Made by a program: the position numbers and the translations under genes. Positions 21,473 to 32,598 of a stretch of DNA of 64,000 nt are shown in pieces. The DNA is from Pyropia yezoensis. Its lineage: Eukaryota > Rhodophyta > Bangiophyceae > Bangiales > Bangiaceae. Under the pieces are notes generated by a model, which searched no databases, was not told where the DNA came from, and worked only from the letters and a program-made list of their open reading frames with translations. The stretch lies in assembly GCA_009829735.1 (NCBI GenBank), contig CM020619.1, positions 30,158,063 through 30,222,062 of the forward strand, read 5' to 3'. How positions within the stretch are numbered: position 1 is the first letter of the stretch; each line of letters opens with the position of its first letter.

Positions 21473-21872
21473 TCGCGGAGCTCCCGCCTGCTGCGGGCGG
21501 CGGCTGGGACGCGGCGGTCGCCTACTACCGCGTCTCGGTGCTGGCCGCGGCGGGGGTGGACGCGGCCCCCCCGCTGGGCCTCCCCGCCGCCGACGCGGGC
21601 GCGCTGCTGGGCGTGTGGGAGCACCACCTGTGGCTGCGGCTGTGCGCGGTGCGGCGGCAGCCGCCGCTGCCGCCGGCGCTCGCCGCGCACCGGCTGCGGC
21701 TCGCCGACGTGCGGGCGGACGTGCTCGGCGCGGGGGACACCCACTTTGACCCGGCGGGGGGCGCGCCGCTCGCGTACGCCGCCGCGCTCGTGGCGGTGGG
21801 GCTCCCGTGGCGGGCGGTGGACCACCTGGCAGCGGGGTCGGTGGCCGCCGCCGCGGCGGCGGCCGGCGGTGG

Positions 21873-21903
<31 letters not shown>

Positions 21904-22369
21904 GGCCCGCCGGGCACGGGGCGGCGCCTCGGCGGCGCTGGTGCGCGCGCCCCCCGCGCGACGACCCCCGCGGCGGCGACGGCAGCGTCCGCCGCCGGCG
22001 CGGCGGCGCTGGTCGCCCTCCTCACCGCCGCCGCCGCGCCGCGGGGCGTCGGCCGCGACCGCGGCGGCGCTGTCGCCGACACCCCCCCCGCGTCGACGGC
22101 GCGCGCGGCGCGGCGGGTGGCGGCGCTGGTGTGGCGCCACGTGCGCCCGTGGGTGGCCGGCCGGCCCGCCGACGCGGCGGCCTGGCTGGCGGGCCTCCCC
22201 GGGGGGGCGGGGGGGGTGGCCGACGCGGCGCTGGGGGTGGTTGTCCTGGCGGGGGCGGGCGAGGCGGGGTGGCGCGGCGGCCTCCGGCTGCCGCCCATTG
22301 ATGAGGGCGACCGTGACAGCACGGGAGGGGGGGTCAACGAGGACGACGCCGACGCCGGTGTGGACGGCA

Positions 22370-22408
<39 letters not shown>

Positions 22409-23469
22409 TCGACGGTGCCTGGCAAGACGATGACGACCTCCTCGACACCGTCCTGGACGGCGCGGTCATTGGGCCGCTGGCGGCGGCCGCCGGTCGCGGC
22501 GGCGGCGACCCCGCGGTGGCCCGCCTCCGCCGCCGCGTCGCGGCCGCGGCCGCCGCGCGTGCCGCCTCCCCCGCCGCCGCCGCCCGCCTGCACCTGACCG
22601 CGGGCCATGCCGCGGCGGCGGTGGCGGCCGCGGCGGCGGCGGGGGTGGCGGCGGTCGCCGCGGCGCTGCCGGCCGCGGCGGTCCCGCGGGGCCTCGGCGG
22701 CGGTGGCGCCACCGACGCCCGCCACGGGAACGCGTGCCGCCGGGCGGCGGCGGCGGTGCTCGCCGCAACGGCGGGGGGGGCGGCCGACAGAGGAGACGGG
22801 GGGGGGCGGGGGGCAACGACGCCCACCGCCATGAGCGACGGGGAGGGCTGGTCCCCCTCGGATGGGGGGGCGCCCGCCACGGATGGCGGCGACGGGGATG
22901 ACTCGGTGGTGGGCACGGACGACGACGACGGTGCCGCCGCCGCCGTCGCCGCCGCCGCCCGCGCCCTCCGCACCGCCCCCACCGCCGCCGCCCGCCGGGC
23001 GGTGGCGACGGCGCTCGCGCTGGCCGCCACCGCCGACGCGGCCGGCGCGCCCCGGCGGGCGGCGGCGGCGGCGGCGGCGGCGTGGCCGCTGCCGCCCCGC
23101 CCGCCCGCCGACCTGGCCGCCGCCGCCGCGGCGGTGCTGGGCGTCCGCCTGGCGGCGGCCGCCGACGGCCTGGCCGCCGCCGCGGCAGAGGCGGCGGCGG
23201 CGGCCGCGGCGGCCGCGTCGGTTGGGGGCGAGGGGGGTTGCGGCGGCGGCGGCGGCGGCGGCCGCGGCGGGACCCCCTCGCGCGTGCGCGCGGGCGTGGC
23301 GGCCGCCGACTGGGCCGCCGCCGGCCGGGCGGCGGTGGCGGACGCGCCCGCGACGCGGGCGGCGCTGCTGCTAGGGGGGGGGGGGGACGCCGCCGACGCG
23401 GTGCGGCGGCTCGACGCGGGCGTCGCGCGGGTGCTCCACGCCCTCCCGCGGGGGGGGGCGGGCGCGTGA
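20461..23469 (+). CDS. Nup93/Nic96-family nucleoporin, strongly Ala/Gly-expanded
   Basis: Nic96/Nup93 is a scaffold protein of the nuclear pore inner ring, built as an all-alpha solenoid. Three blocks in the right order support this: DGLPLWPVLYMCIRSGRADA (from about 21190); AYYRVSVLAA followed by VWEHHLWLRLCAVR; and GAGDTHFDPAGGAPLAYAAALVAVGLPWRAVDHL. They correspond to the family's W-(A/P)-(V/L)-I-Y-Y-C-x-R-x-G, D-Y-L-W-L-K-L and G-E-x-H-F blocks. A further block (RRVAALVWRHVRPWVAGRPADAA) fits the following helices. Between these lie poly-Ala, poly-Gly and Asp/Glu runs from GCG/GGC repeats. No ATG exists in frame after the stop at 20458; the first initiator-like codon is GTG at 20557, so an upstream exon or a sequence error is likely and the start given is only the open frame. 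Confidence 0.68.
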
Positions 23470-23953
23470 GGCGGCGGGGGCGCCAGGGGGTGGGGCGGCC
23501 GGCCGTCACTGGGGCGGGGCGGGGCGTCCAGCGGAGAGGTCCGTGTCTGTGGAAACGAGCGACGAGGTGTGGTCAGGCGTCGGCGCCGTAGGGAGTGGGG
23601 GGGTGTCTGAGGGATGTCCTTGCCCATGTGCACACACAGAGTGCGGTATTCGAGCATGAGCGCCGCCGACCTGCCTCCATGACTGGGCGCACGTCTTGTA
23701 TTCTCACGGGGCGGGTTCTCGAGGGCGTGGAGGATGCTGGGGTGGATCCAGAGGGGGGGCGAGAGGGCGCGACAGGTGCGCCCGCCGCCATCAAGGCGGG
23801 GGGATGGGCGCGGGCGCCCGCCGTCGCAGCCGCCGCGACTGGCGCCGACGCCGGTACCCCTGCGGGCGCCGCCGACGCGCCCCGCCCCGGCACCCGCCGC
23901 AATCTTGCACGTCGCCCCCCCTCTCCCCCCTCGTGCGTTTACGCACCCCCTCA
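23470..23953. other. Intergenic downstream of the nucleoporin gene
   Basis: No gene is seen. It ends at the TCA target duplication of the next element. Confidence 0.5.
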
Positions 23954-24708
23954 GAGCATGTCTATCGGTGGAACCCAAAACCCATACTATTATGGGTTAT
24001 AGCTCAGATCATGTCTATCGGTGCACCTATAACCCATAAAAAATAGCTCTGAGCTATCTGCGGGGCCAAATCCGGGCTCGGATAGCGCAGAGGATAGCTC
24101 AGAGCTATCCTCTGAGCTACTATAGCCAAGCCAATCAGATGGTTCCATCCCAGGAATGAGCGGCGGTGGCACAATTTCTGTTCAGAAGTAAAGAAGAAGT
24201 GGCACAAATATGGTCAGAGTGACACTCGCAACTGCAAAGCCCGCCTGTCCCTCCGTCCAACCCATGGCACTACCCGCCGTCTTCGTTGGAGCTGCGACTC
24301 TCGAGTGGCCGCCCCCCCTTCGCATGTCAGCGAGGACCATGGCATCGTCGGCGGACAGCCCGAGTTCCCCCGCCGTGACTGATCCCATTCCTGTGCCTGC
24401 CTCTCCCCGTTCTCGTTCATCTGGTCCGCCGGATTCAACGGTGTCGCCTGCAGCGAGCGCCGGGTCACGCAATGACAGGCAGGCAGGGATGTCGGCAGCG
24501 ATTCACGAGCGTGTGCGTTGTCTCGCCACTCTTCAAACCCTTCAGACTTAGCAAATTAAATAGAATTCCACATCAAGTGGCTCTCATTTCGACATGCAAG
24601 TCTGCTGAAGACGCCAGGATGGCTCAGGACCGATAGACATGCTCGGAGCTATCGCTATAAAAAGTAGCTGAATGGGTATGGGTTTTAGCTCCACCGATAG
24701 ACATGCTC
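23954..24708. mobile_element. PIF/Harbinger-like MITE, 755 bp, TSD TCA
   Basis: The ends are inverted: GAGCATGTCTATCGGTGGA at 23954 and its reverse complement ending at 24708, with AAAACCCATAC also matching on both sides. A second inner copy of CATGTCTATCGGT lies about 55 bp inside each end. TCA stands on both sides (23951-23953 and 24709-24711). A 3-bp TNA duplication with a GAGCAT-type end fits the PIF/Harbinger (Tourist-like) group. Inside, 24040-24120 has overlapping palindromes of AGCTCTGAGCTATC. No transposase is present, so it is non-autonomous. Confidence 0.75.
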
Positions 24709-24874
24709 TCACAGGGCCGACCGGGTCGGTCGGAACTGAGGAGAGGGGAGTGTGGCAGTATTGACCCCCAGGTAGGGGGGCAGCACGTGCCATGCAAGGG
24801 GCGGCAGGCCACTAGCCTGACCCGTTCCTCCCCCTGCATTTGGGTCCGTATTCCCTAAGTTTACGATAGTTAGC

Positions 24875-25900
24875 TTAGTAGTAAATCCAACTTGGATTTG
24901 AGGGTTTTCTGCATTTATCGTCTTGAATTTTCGTGTGGCCCGATGGGCAGGTGCTGGGGTGGGAGATTCTGAGTGGCGAGATTCTGAGGGGACCCTGGGG
25001 GGATAAGGGGAGGGACAGCGGGGCTTGGCCCTGCTTCCCCGTCCCGACCAAGAAACTGTTGGACCGCACACCATCTTCTTGTTTGTCAGTGGGGGGATTG
25101 CCCCACAACAGGGATAAAGTGTGTGCGACTTGCACTTCTTCCGGTTCTCCCGACACGGGAGGCAGCCCTTGTACACCGCCCCAACTTGGGTGTCGCGTGT
25201 GCGAGAGGTTTTTGCCACATCCGCCGTTCCTGGAGCTGTCACGTGAGTCGTCGTTCCCGTAAATGTCGCTGAAGCTGCGTTCTTGTTCGTAAGCTGCCGC
25301 TGCGTTGGCACCGACGGCGCCGCGCTTGCGTTGGCGCCGCACACTGTCAGAACTGGCTTGATTCTTGTCGCTGAGGACCGACGCCTTTGATCGCCGAGTG
25401 TCCATCAAAGCCACAGTTTGATCACCAGAAACACCTCCATTGTGAACGTTGGCTCGCAGCGTCGACGTCAAAGCAGCGTCACGCGCCTTGTCTACCGCCG
25501 CTCTCGTCGCCGCGTTCACGGTGTTCTCCACGATTTGCTGCACGTCCGTGTTCTGCAGGTGCTCGCAGACGAAGTCGTCCACATTCAGCCCGGGCTGGTA
25601 GTCGGAGCGGGTGATCTTGCAATCTTGCATGCGCCAGCGTAGCGGGTTGTACTTCTGCGTGCTGTTCGCGTGCCCCTTCTTGTGGCGCACCGAGCACGTC
25701 ATGTGATGCGAGCGATTTCCAGACAGGCAGGGCGCCGCGACGTGGTACTTGCTGGTGCTCGGCAGCAGTGATCGGCACTCCATGTCGTTGAGCGGGCAGT
25801 TCTTCGCGATGTGCCCCGTCGTGCCTGTCTTGAACCTGAACCGACATATGCTGCAGGTACGATAGGTCGTGCTCTCGTCCGCCGACCTTCGCCCACTCAT
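24875..25900 (-). CDS. Cys-rich zinc-knuckle-like protein, probably split by a frameshift or intron
   Basis: The ATG at 25900 is followed by TCSICRFRFKTGTTGHIAKNCP, a CxxC...H...C pattern like an extended zinc knuckle, then more Cys/His (ECRS, HVAAPC, HHMTC). A basic segment RRQRKRG sits in the middle. From about 25,330 the neighbouring minus frame carries a second Cys cluster (KGCLPCRENRKKCKSH followed by YPCC) while the first frame turns into Pro/Ser-rich text. The real protein therefore probably changes frame near 25,200-25,340, by an intron or an indel. No family recognised. DNA- or RNA-binding is inference from the metal-binding pattern. Confidence 0.4.
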   Translation of the reverse strand: MSGRRSADESTTYRTCSICRFRFKTGTTGHIAKNCPLNDMECRSLLPSTSKYHVAAPCLSGNRSHHMTCSVRHKKGHANSTQKYNPLRWRMQDCKITRSDYQPGLNVDDFVCEHLQNTDVQQIVENTVNAATRAAVDKARDAALTSTLRANVHNGGVSGDQTVALMDTRRSKASVLSDKNQASSDSVRRQRKRGAVGANAAAAYEQERSFSDIYGNDDSRDSSRNGGCGKNLSHTRHPSWGGVQGLPPVSGEPEEVQVAHTLSLLWGNPPTDKQEDGVRSNSFLVGTGKQGQAPLSLPLSPQGPLRISPLRISHPSTCPSGHTKIQDDKCRKPSNPSWIYY

Positions 25901-25964
25901 GATTAAAGCGGCCAGAGCACAGTGGTCGCTTCAAGAGAGGAGGCAGAACGGGACACGAATCAGC

Positions 25965-26275
25965 GCACAACCATCAGCGACACCCTCACACGTGGGATGG
26001 GCGCCAACAGAGATAGGCAGGGGCGGCCGAGCGGAGCGGGCGGGCACCACCAACAGCGACACCGTCACACGTGGAAGAGGCGACAACAGCGACACCGTCA
26101 CACGCAGGAAGGGCACCGACGGCGACGGGCAGGCGCGGCTGGGCGGTGCGGACGGGCACCACCAACAGCGACACCGTCACACGCAGGAAGGGCACCGGCG
26201 GCGACGGGAAGGGGGTGGCCGAGCGGTGCGGACGGGCACCATCAACAGCGACACAGTCACAGGTGGGGCATGGTC
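25965..26275. repeat. Degenerate minisatellite, five copies of a 22-bp core
   Basis: The core CCAACAGCGACACCGTCACA recurs in slightly altered form near 25970, 26050, 26081, 26160 and 26240. The two central copies share a longer extension (CAGGAAGGGCACCG). It lies upstream of the Cys-rich minus-strand gene. The rest of 25,901-26,888 shows no gene. Confidence 0.65.
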
Positions 26276-26888
26276 CGTTGAGCCCGAGGAGGTGCCAGAC
26301 GTTGCACTTGGGGTATGAGGACAGAGAGGGCGCCAGCCGTGGCGCGTGCACAGGAGCCAGAACAGGAAAAGACGTACAAATGGGTTGCGGCCGACGAGTG
26401 CGCCAGAACCGAGCCGATCCAGACAGGCCGCTCGCTCTATATCACGGACAGAGGCCGTCGCGATCTGCGCATGCAATGCGCTCGCATTGGTCAATTCAAT
26501 GAGGACCAGTCCCGCGATCGAGTGGGCCACGTGTGACTGCTGGTTGCGTCGAAGGTTGCGTTCCCACACCGATGTGGCCATTTTTGGGAAAAGCACCATA
26601 TCTGCATGTCCACGTAACATGCACGAGGGATGGTCGCTCGCTCCCTCGTTCACTATTTTGTCTGGGGGGTGGTGTGGGGTGTTAAACAACTGGGGCCAAC
26701 TGGAAGAGAGGTCTCGCGACTCGCGAGACTCACCAGTCGCGAGTTGACGCGGATGTCCTGGCACCCTGAGAGCCGTCGACAGCCAACCAAGAAGTCCCAC
26801 AGAATCCGGATTCTCGAGCCCAGTAATCTGGGTTTGCATGGTTCTGCCGTGGGGAAATCCGGATATCCGGGCTCCGCCTGGAGGCGCT

Positions 26889-28625
26889 CCTAGTGTCTAT
26901 TCTACTGCACATTCGCCTCAAATGAGGCCGCCTCGAGCCTCAAATGAGGCTCCCCCCGGATCACCGGAAATCGCCATGTTCGACATGTCTGACAAAGAAG
27001 AGGCTGTCGGTACCCTCCCCAGACAGCTTCCGCTCGGCCTGCAGCCCCCCCTGACCACCTCCCCACGCTTCTCCCCCACTGCACACCTTCCCCACCCCGT
27101 CCCCTTCCCTTTGTGCGGCGGGGGCGGGCCGCAGCGGCGGCGGCGGCGGTGTGGGCGGCGGCGGAGGCGGTGGCGACGACGGGTCCAGAATGCCACCCGT
27201 CGACACCGCACGGGATGTTGCGACACATGCCCCCCACCCCCAGCTCTTGTACCACGGTGGACGCTTCCCAGCCCGCTTCTCTTCCCTTTGTGGAGCGGTG
27301 GCTGGTCGCGGCGGCCGCATAGAAGGCGGTGGTGGCCGTGGCGGCAGCGGCGGCGTGGCAACGATGGTGCCGGCCGGCCAGCCCGCGTCCGTGAGCAGAC
27401 TCATGGCGCGGGCGCCCTGCTGCGTGCCGTTGTCACAAAAGCCACTCTCTAGCATCCGCCCACGGACTCCATCTTCCTCCCCTCCCGTCCCTAAACACTC
27501 TCACCCCGTCTCCCTTCCTGCGGTGAGGGCGGGGGGGAGTAGAAGAAGGGACAAGAGGGGCAGTGCGGGATGGGGCAATCGGCGGAGCATGTGCAGAGGG
27601 AATGGCCGAAGTGGGCATGGGGGGGCAGGGGGGGGGTGCAGAGGGGTCAACGGTGGCACTGGGGGAGGGGGGAACCGGCGGAGCAAGCGCAGAGGGACCG
27701 GCAGAGTCAGCCATGGGGGGGCGGGAGGGGGTTGAAGATGGGGCCACGGTGGCAGCGGGGGCGGGGGGAACTGGCGGAGCATGCGCAGACGGAATAGAAG
27801 AGCCGGACTTGGGGGCCGACGTGGTCGACCAGCCAGCGGTCGGCCGCTCGTCCATGGTGCTGAAAGAATGGGTTAATGCGGGGGGAACTGGCGGAGCATG
27901 CGCAGACGGAATAGAAGAGCCGGACTTGGGGGCCGACGTGGTCGACCAGCCAGCGGTCGGCCGCTCGTCCATGGTGCTGAAAGAATGGGTTAATGCGGGG
28001 GGAACTGGCGGAGCATGCGCAGACGGAATAGAAGAGCCGGACTTGGGGGCCGACGTGGTCGACCAGCCAGCGGTCGGCCGCTCGTCCATGGTGCTGAAAG
28101 AATGGGTTAAACAGGGGGGGGAGGGGGGGGGGGGGGGGGGGGGAGGATGACGCGGGAGCAGGCGCAAGAAGAAAGAGAGATGGTGCTGGGTGGGGTGCGT
28201 GGTCGGCCGGTGCGCGACAGTACAGTGGTGGACGATGGGAACCAGGCATGGCAGGGGCGCATGCGCGGCCGCTGCTGGGACCTGCGTGCGGCTCGGGTCG
28301 CGGCGCGGCGTTCCAAACGAAGAGAAGCGCGCGCGTGCCATCGGCGGAGCCTCTGCAGGTCGGGCACCTTGCTCTCTGGGCGCTCTGGAGCGCGGTCGCT
28401 GCCCCGCCGGGAATCGTTCCGTGGCGTGGAAGAAAAGGCGCCAACCGATGGCCGCCCATCGTCGTTGGACGACTTCCGTTTCCCCCAAGGGCAAACAGAC
28501 TGCGCTGAGTCCGCTTCTGGTGTCAGAATACTCGTCTGGCAAGCGGAAGACCTCGAAATCGGGCACCCGAAAGCCGCCTCAAATGAGGCGACCTCAAATG
28601 AGGCGGTCAGTAGAATGACACTAGG
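26889..28625. mobile_element. TIR element of 1.74 kb with subterminal palindromes
   Basis: The left end CCTAGTGTCTATTCTACTG (26889-26907) is matched by the reverse complement of 28608-28625, CCTAGTGTCATTCTACTG, one base shorter. Just inside each end stand two copies of the palindrome CCTCAAATGAGG or its half-overlapping form. No target duplication is evident and no transposase is recognised. The interior is GC-rich, with Pro-rich minus-strand frames and a 117-bp tandem repeat. It is probably a non-autonomous DNA transposon of unknown superfamily. Confidence 0.6.
27764..28114. repeat. Three tandem 117-bp units (39 codons each)
   Basis: The units start at about 27764, 27881 and 27998 and are almost identical. 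The length is a multiple of three, so a frame is kept through the array on both strands (a minus-strand frame of 377 codons, 27433-28566, and a plus-strand frame both run through it). The array ends at a run of G (about 28117-28143). Whether either frame is translated is not shown. Confidence 0.85.
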
Positions 28626-29095
28626 GATAGGGGGTGGACGCGGCCCCGCTCTCAAGAGAGATCACCGCGTTGGGTCCTGAGACCGGGCATATGGACGGCT
28701 GTGCTTGTTCTCGGCGTCTCTTGAGCGCGTCGCTGGGCGCCTTGGCTCCAGTTCTGCGGCCCCAGACAGTGAGTCCGCGGCACTCGCAGTGAGTCCGCAG
28801 CTCCCACAAATGGCCGGTGCGGCTCTGTCTGACGGGGGGCAGGGCCCTTCGGGCACGGTCTGAAAAATTGTGTGGGGCGTTTTTGACCCCGCTCAGAGGA
28901 CTCCTGCGTCGGGCACAGAAAACCCCGATATCTGGGTTATACTTGTCGTAGGGCTGTCTGCGGCGGGCGGCGCCGGCACCTACCGGGCGGTGGGTTTGGC
29001 AGCCGCGACGGGGGGAGAGGGGGGCGGAAGGTTGGCGGCAGCGGGTGGATGGTGGCAAGGCGAAGGGGATAAGGAATCGGGTTGGCGGTGTGACT
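28626..29095. other. Intergenic, no gene seen
   Basis: Only a short direct repeat of GCAGTGAGTCCGC-like sequence near 28770-28800 stands out. Confidence 0.5.
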
Positions 29096-29744
29096 GCGCA
29101 GCACTGCTTATCCCCTGTCAAGATACAAGCCCGATTTAGGCCATATCTCTTCCTTCGTTGTGCAAATTCTTGCTCTGCTCGAGCACGAAAATGAACGGCC
29201 CGAGCAGAATGTTTCTATTCTGATCCAGGGGCTGGGCTGAGGCCAAAGGATCTCCCGAAGGATGACCGACACGACGACCGCTGTCGGTGTTCTGTCAACC
29301 AATGACAACAGCGGTGGCGCTGCTGCTTGCTGGATGGAGCGTTCCTTTGGTCAGAATCCACGTCGTAGATTTCGAGCAAGGTGGGGAGATTTTTCCGTGC
29401 AGACCCTCGAAAGCTGTCGTCGCGCAGGTTTTTGCTTAACCAGTGCGAGAGATTGCGCGGTTTTTGAACGCGATTATATAAACATTGCACCCAAGCGTAG
29501 CGATGGTCGGTAGCTTCTTTGGGCTTCGCGAGAGTGCTCTCCTGCCCCGTGCGCTTCCGGTCATACCAAGGGAGGTGGCGACCACCAATCGTCCGAGCTG
29601 TTATAGGCAGAAAGCAAGAAGAGGTGGGAAAAGCGGTGTCTATGATGCCTTGAGGGGGGGTCGATGCAGGTTTTATGCAGGTTTTTGCTCGAGAATTTCC
29701 CAAAAAAGCAAGAAAACTTTGACAGGCGATAAGCAGTGCTGCGC
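29096..29744. mobile_element. Short TIR element, 649 bp, 26-bp inverted ends
   Basis: The left end at 29096-29121 (GCGCAGCACTGCTTATC then CCCTGTCAA) matches the reverse complement of 29719-29744 at 25 of 26 positions. The interior is less GC-rich than its surroundings and has no recognisable transposase. I found no clear target duplication, so the superfamily is open. Confidence 0.6.
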
Positions 29745-32598
29745 TGTGTGGGTGGGTGGATGGTTGGCGCTGCGGTCGGGTGCGCCTGCACACCGGAGAA
29801 GGGACGGGTTTGGGTAGTGGGGCCGGACGGGTCGACGTTGCCGCCGGCTCGCGAGGGTAGGGGAGAGGTGGGTGGCGAACGTTTCGTAGTGCAGGCGGTG
29901 GCAACCACCGCCTGCCAAACAGGTATGGTAGACGACGCTCAAGAACAGAGAGTATTCGATTTCCTCCACAGGCCGCGTGCGGCACCTCGCACACGCTGCG
30001 GGCAATGGGCAGCACTCCTCTTGCCCTCTACCGGGTGCTCCCCCCGGCTTAGGGTCCCCTGCTGCATCCTCCACCCCCCCCCTGACACCCCCAACCACCG
30101 ACCCACCCCGCCCCCGCGCCGGCGGCTGGCGGCTGGCAGCGCACCACTGGCGGTCCGCGCACCGACAGGGTCGCTGGCGGCTGACGCCAGCCGGTCGTGG
30201 GCACCACACGCATTGTGGCGCCCGCTGGTGCGCAAAAAGGCCTCCCTACCGTTCTCCCGCCCACCCCCGACTGCCCCCGCCCGGCCCTTCCGCGGGCAGT
30301 CACCTGACGCCCGTCGCGCCGCCATCGCTCCTGCCGCCACTGTCGACACCCCGCCGCGGGGGTATGACCCCGATTGTACGTGAGCGGGGCTCTTCATTCT
30401 ATCGCCTTATGGACCAGGATGGGGCTCCCCCCAACGGTCATCCCGCCCTCACCCATGCCCCCTCCCCACGTGCCCACCACCACCCAGTACAGCGTGCACC
30501 CCAGACACTGTACAATCACTACACATGACGTGCGTGCACCGATGCGGGCGGCAAGGGAGACTGGCGGGGCCTCCGCGGCGACTCATTGTAGGTATCCGCA
30601 GCTCTGGTGCGGGCGTGAGCGCCATGCCCGCTGGTTACACTGCCGCACGGCGCCGGCCTGCGCGGCGGCGGCGGGGGCTGGCCGCCGCCGCATCCCCCCC
30701 CCCGCCCACCCTTTTCATCATCTGCCCGCCCCTGTCGCCCACCGGGTCGCAGCCAGCCGGCAGCACTGAGTCTGTCATCCCCGTTGCCGTATGGGGGGGG
30801 CGGGGGCGGTGGGGGGGGGGCGGAATGGCGCGGCGTTCCGCCAGTGTGCATACATCCATACATACGTGGGTGCCTATGGGCGCGGACGGGCCCACCCCCC
30901 CCCGCCCCCCCCCACAACCAGAGTAACATGTGTATGCCATACAATGACGTTGTACAGAACTTTCCTCCGCTCGGCTACTCACAGCGCACACACCGTCGGA
31001 CGGGGCGCCCGCCGCGCCCTTGCAGCGGCGAACACGGCCGCATCATGATGGGGGCGGCTGCCCGCGGGGCTGCACGTGGGGGGGGGGGGGGGAGGGGAGC
31101 GCGGGCAGACGCCGCCGGCGATGCCCCTCTCTCCCCGACATGAGGTCGGGGCCGACAACAGGCAACGGAGCGGGGACCGGCGCCGACGCGATGGCGACAG
31201 TGGTCGCCACCTGGAACGCCGCCTTCCCCTCCTCGTCTGGTGGCGGCCACGAAGGGGTCCACCCAGACCCGCGCAGGCTCCCCTCCGTCGCGTGCTGCGG
31301 CAGCGCACGCACACTACAAAAAAAAAAAAAAAAAAGTAGAGGAGGCAAGGCACGGACAAGGGCGCGGGTGTGTGTGGGGTGGGGTGGCCGGCGTGCCCCC
31401 CCCAAATCCCCCGCGGCCGCGGCCGGCGGATTTTGGGGCGCACGGCTGTGGGGACGGCGGCATTGGGATCGCCTCCACACCCATATGGATGCACAGAGGA
31501 GCGGTGGCCAGTACACAGGCGGTCCTTTCCGCCACCAATTCAGCAGCCACTGGGCCCGCCTCCGCCCAGCCGCGAGCGGCGAGGCGGGGGCGGTCTGCGC
31601 ACCATCCGTCGGCGGGCCGGCAACGACCCGTAAACCCCCCCCCCCCCCCCCCCCCCCACCACCCCCCCGTTGAAAGGCGCGACCGACGGCCCCCCCCCCT
31701 ACGCGCTGCCATCAGACGCGGGGCGGCACAGCCGGCCCGGCGGTATGCGCCCACGGCCGGCTGCCGCCGTCGCCGGCCCCCGCGCCGCCGCCCACCCTGC
31801 TGCTTCCAGGGGGTGGGGGGACTGGGCGGTCCTCGGTCGGCGGTCTGGGCGCGCGCTCTGCAGCGGTGGGGTGGGCGGGGGGGGGTGGGGGGGGGGGGGG
31901 GGGGGGCGCACGCGCCCTGCGGGGCTCGTGGCGGGAGTTTGCAGACTCAGCAGGTGCATTGGGTCCAAGAGGGCGGGCAGGCCCTCCTGAGGAGGGGCCC
32001 CCAGGGGGGGGGGGGGAGGGGCCCCCACGGGGGGGGGGGGGGGGGAGGACGGCACGAGCACCGCCGGCGGTCTGGCGCGGTGGAGGTGGTGGTGGTGGTG
32101 GCGCGTGAGCCCCCCGCCGCCGCCTCCCCTCCGCCGCTGCCGGCCTGACGGGGACGGGTGCGCCGCCCCCGCCCCCCCGCCCCCCTACGCCCGCCGTGGC
32201 GGCCATCATGCGCCGGTGGCGCCACCCACGGCGGCGATGGCCCGGCGCGGGGGGGGGGGGGGGGGTGGGGGGGGTGTCTCGTGTGTCGCCGTCGAGAGTA
32301 AAAGGCTCGGGGGTGGCGGCCGGTTGTGACGACGGGCCCCCCCCGCCCGTTTGTTGCCGGTCTTGGCTCCCCAAGGGGCGCTCCTGCCGACCTGCCCCGC
32401 CCCTCACCCCGTCCGCTGTAGATAGACGCCACCGTTGTCCGTTTACCCCTGTGACGCGCCTCTGACCCCCGCGTGCCCGCCGTTCCCCTGGTCAGTCGCC
32501 TTCCCTGCCCCTGGAGAGCTCCCCCCCCCCGCCCGCTGCCCCGACCCCTTGGCGGTGCACCCCGACGGGGCTTGTGCGCTCCCGGCTGGCCCCCGGCC
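29745..32598. other. Low-complexity GC-rich intergenic region, no gene recognised
   Basis: The region holds many homopolymer tracts: A at about 31317-31335, C at about 31636-31658, G runs near 31880-31910, 32006-32045 and 32250-32275. Frames here are Pro/Gly/Arg-rich in several phases at once, which is what base composition alone gives. The G tracts could form quadruplexes. The last 200 bp lead into the sulfotransferase gene. Confidence 0.5.

Noticed and set aside
19480..22725. A 1081-codon minus-strand frame opposite the nucleoporin gene
   Set aside because: Its product is Arg/Pro/Gly/His text produced by GCC/GGC repeats read backwards. The plus strand carries the ordered Nup93 blocks.
21525..23978. 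A second long minus-strand frame (817 codons) over the nucleoporin
   Set aside because: It is almost only Ala/Pro/Ser/Thr/Arg, a shadow of the GC-rich plus-strand codons.
31240..32148. Plus-strand frame of 302 codons
   Set aside because: It is made of homopolymer translations (poly-Gly, poly-Pro, KKKKKK) and has equally long shadows in other phases.
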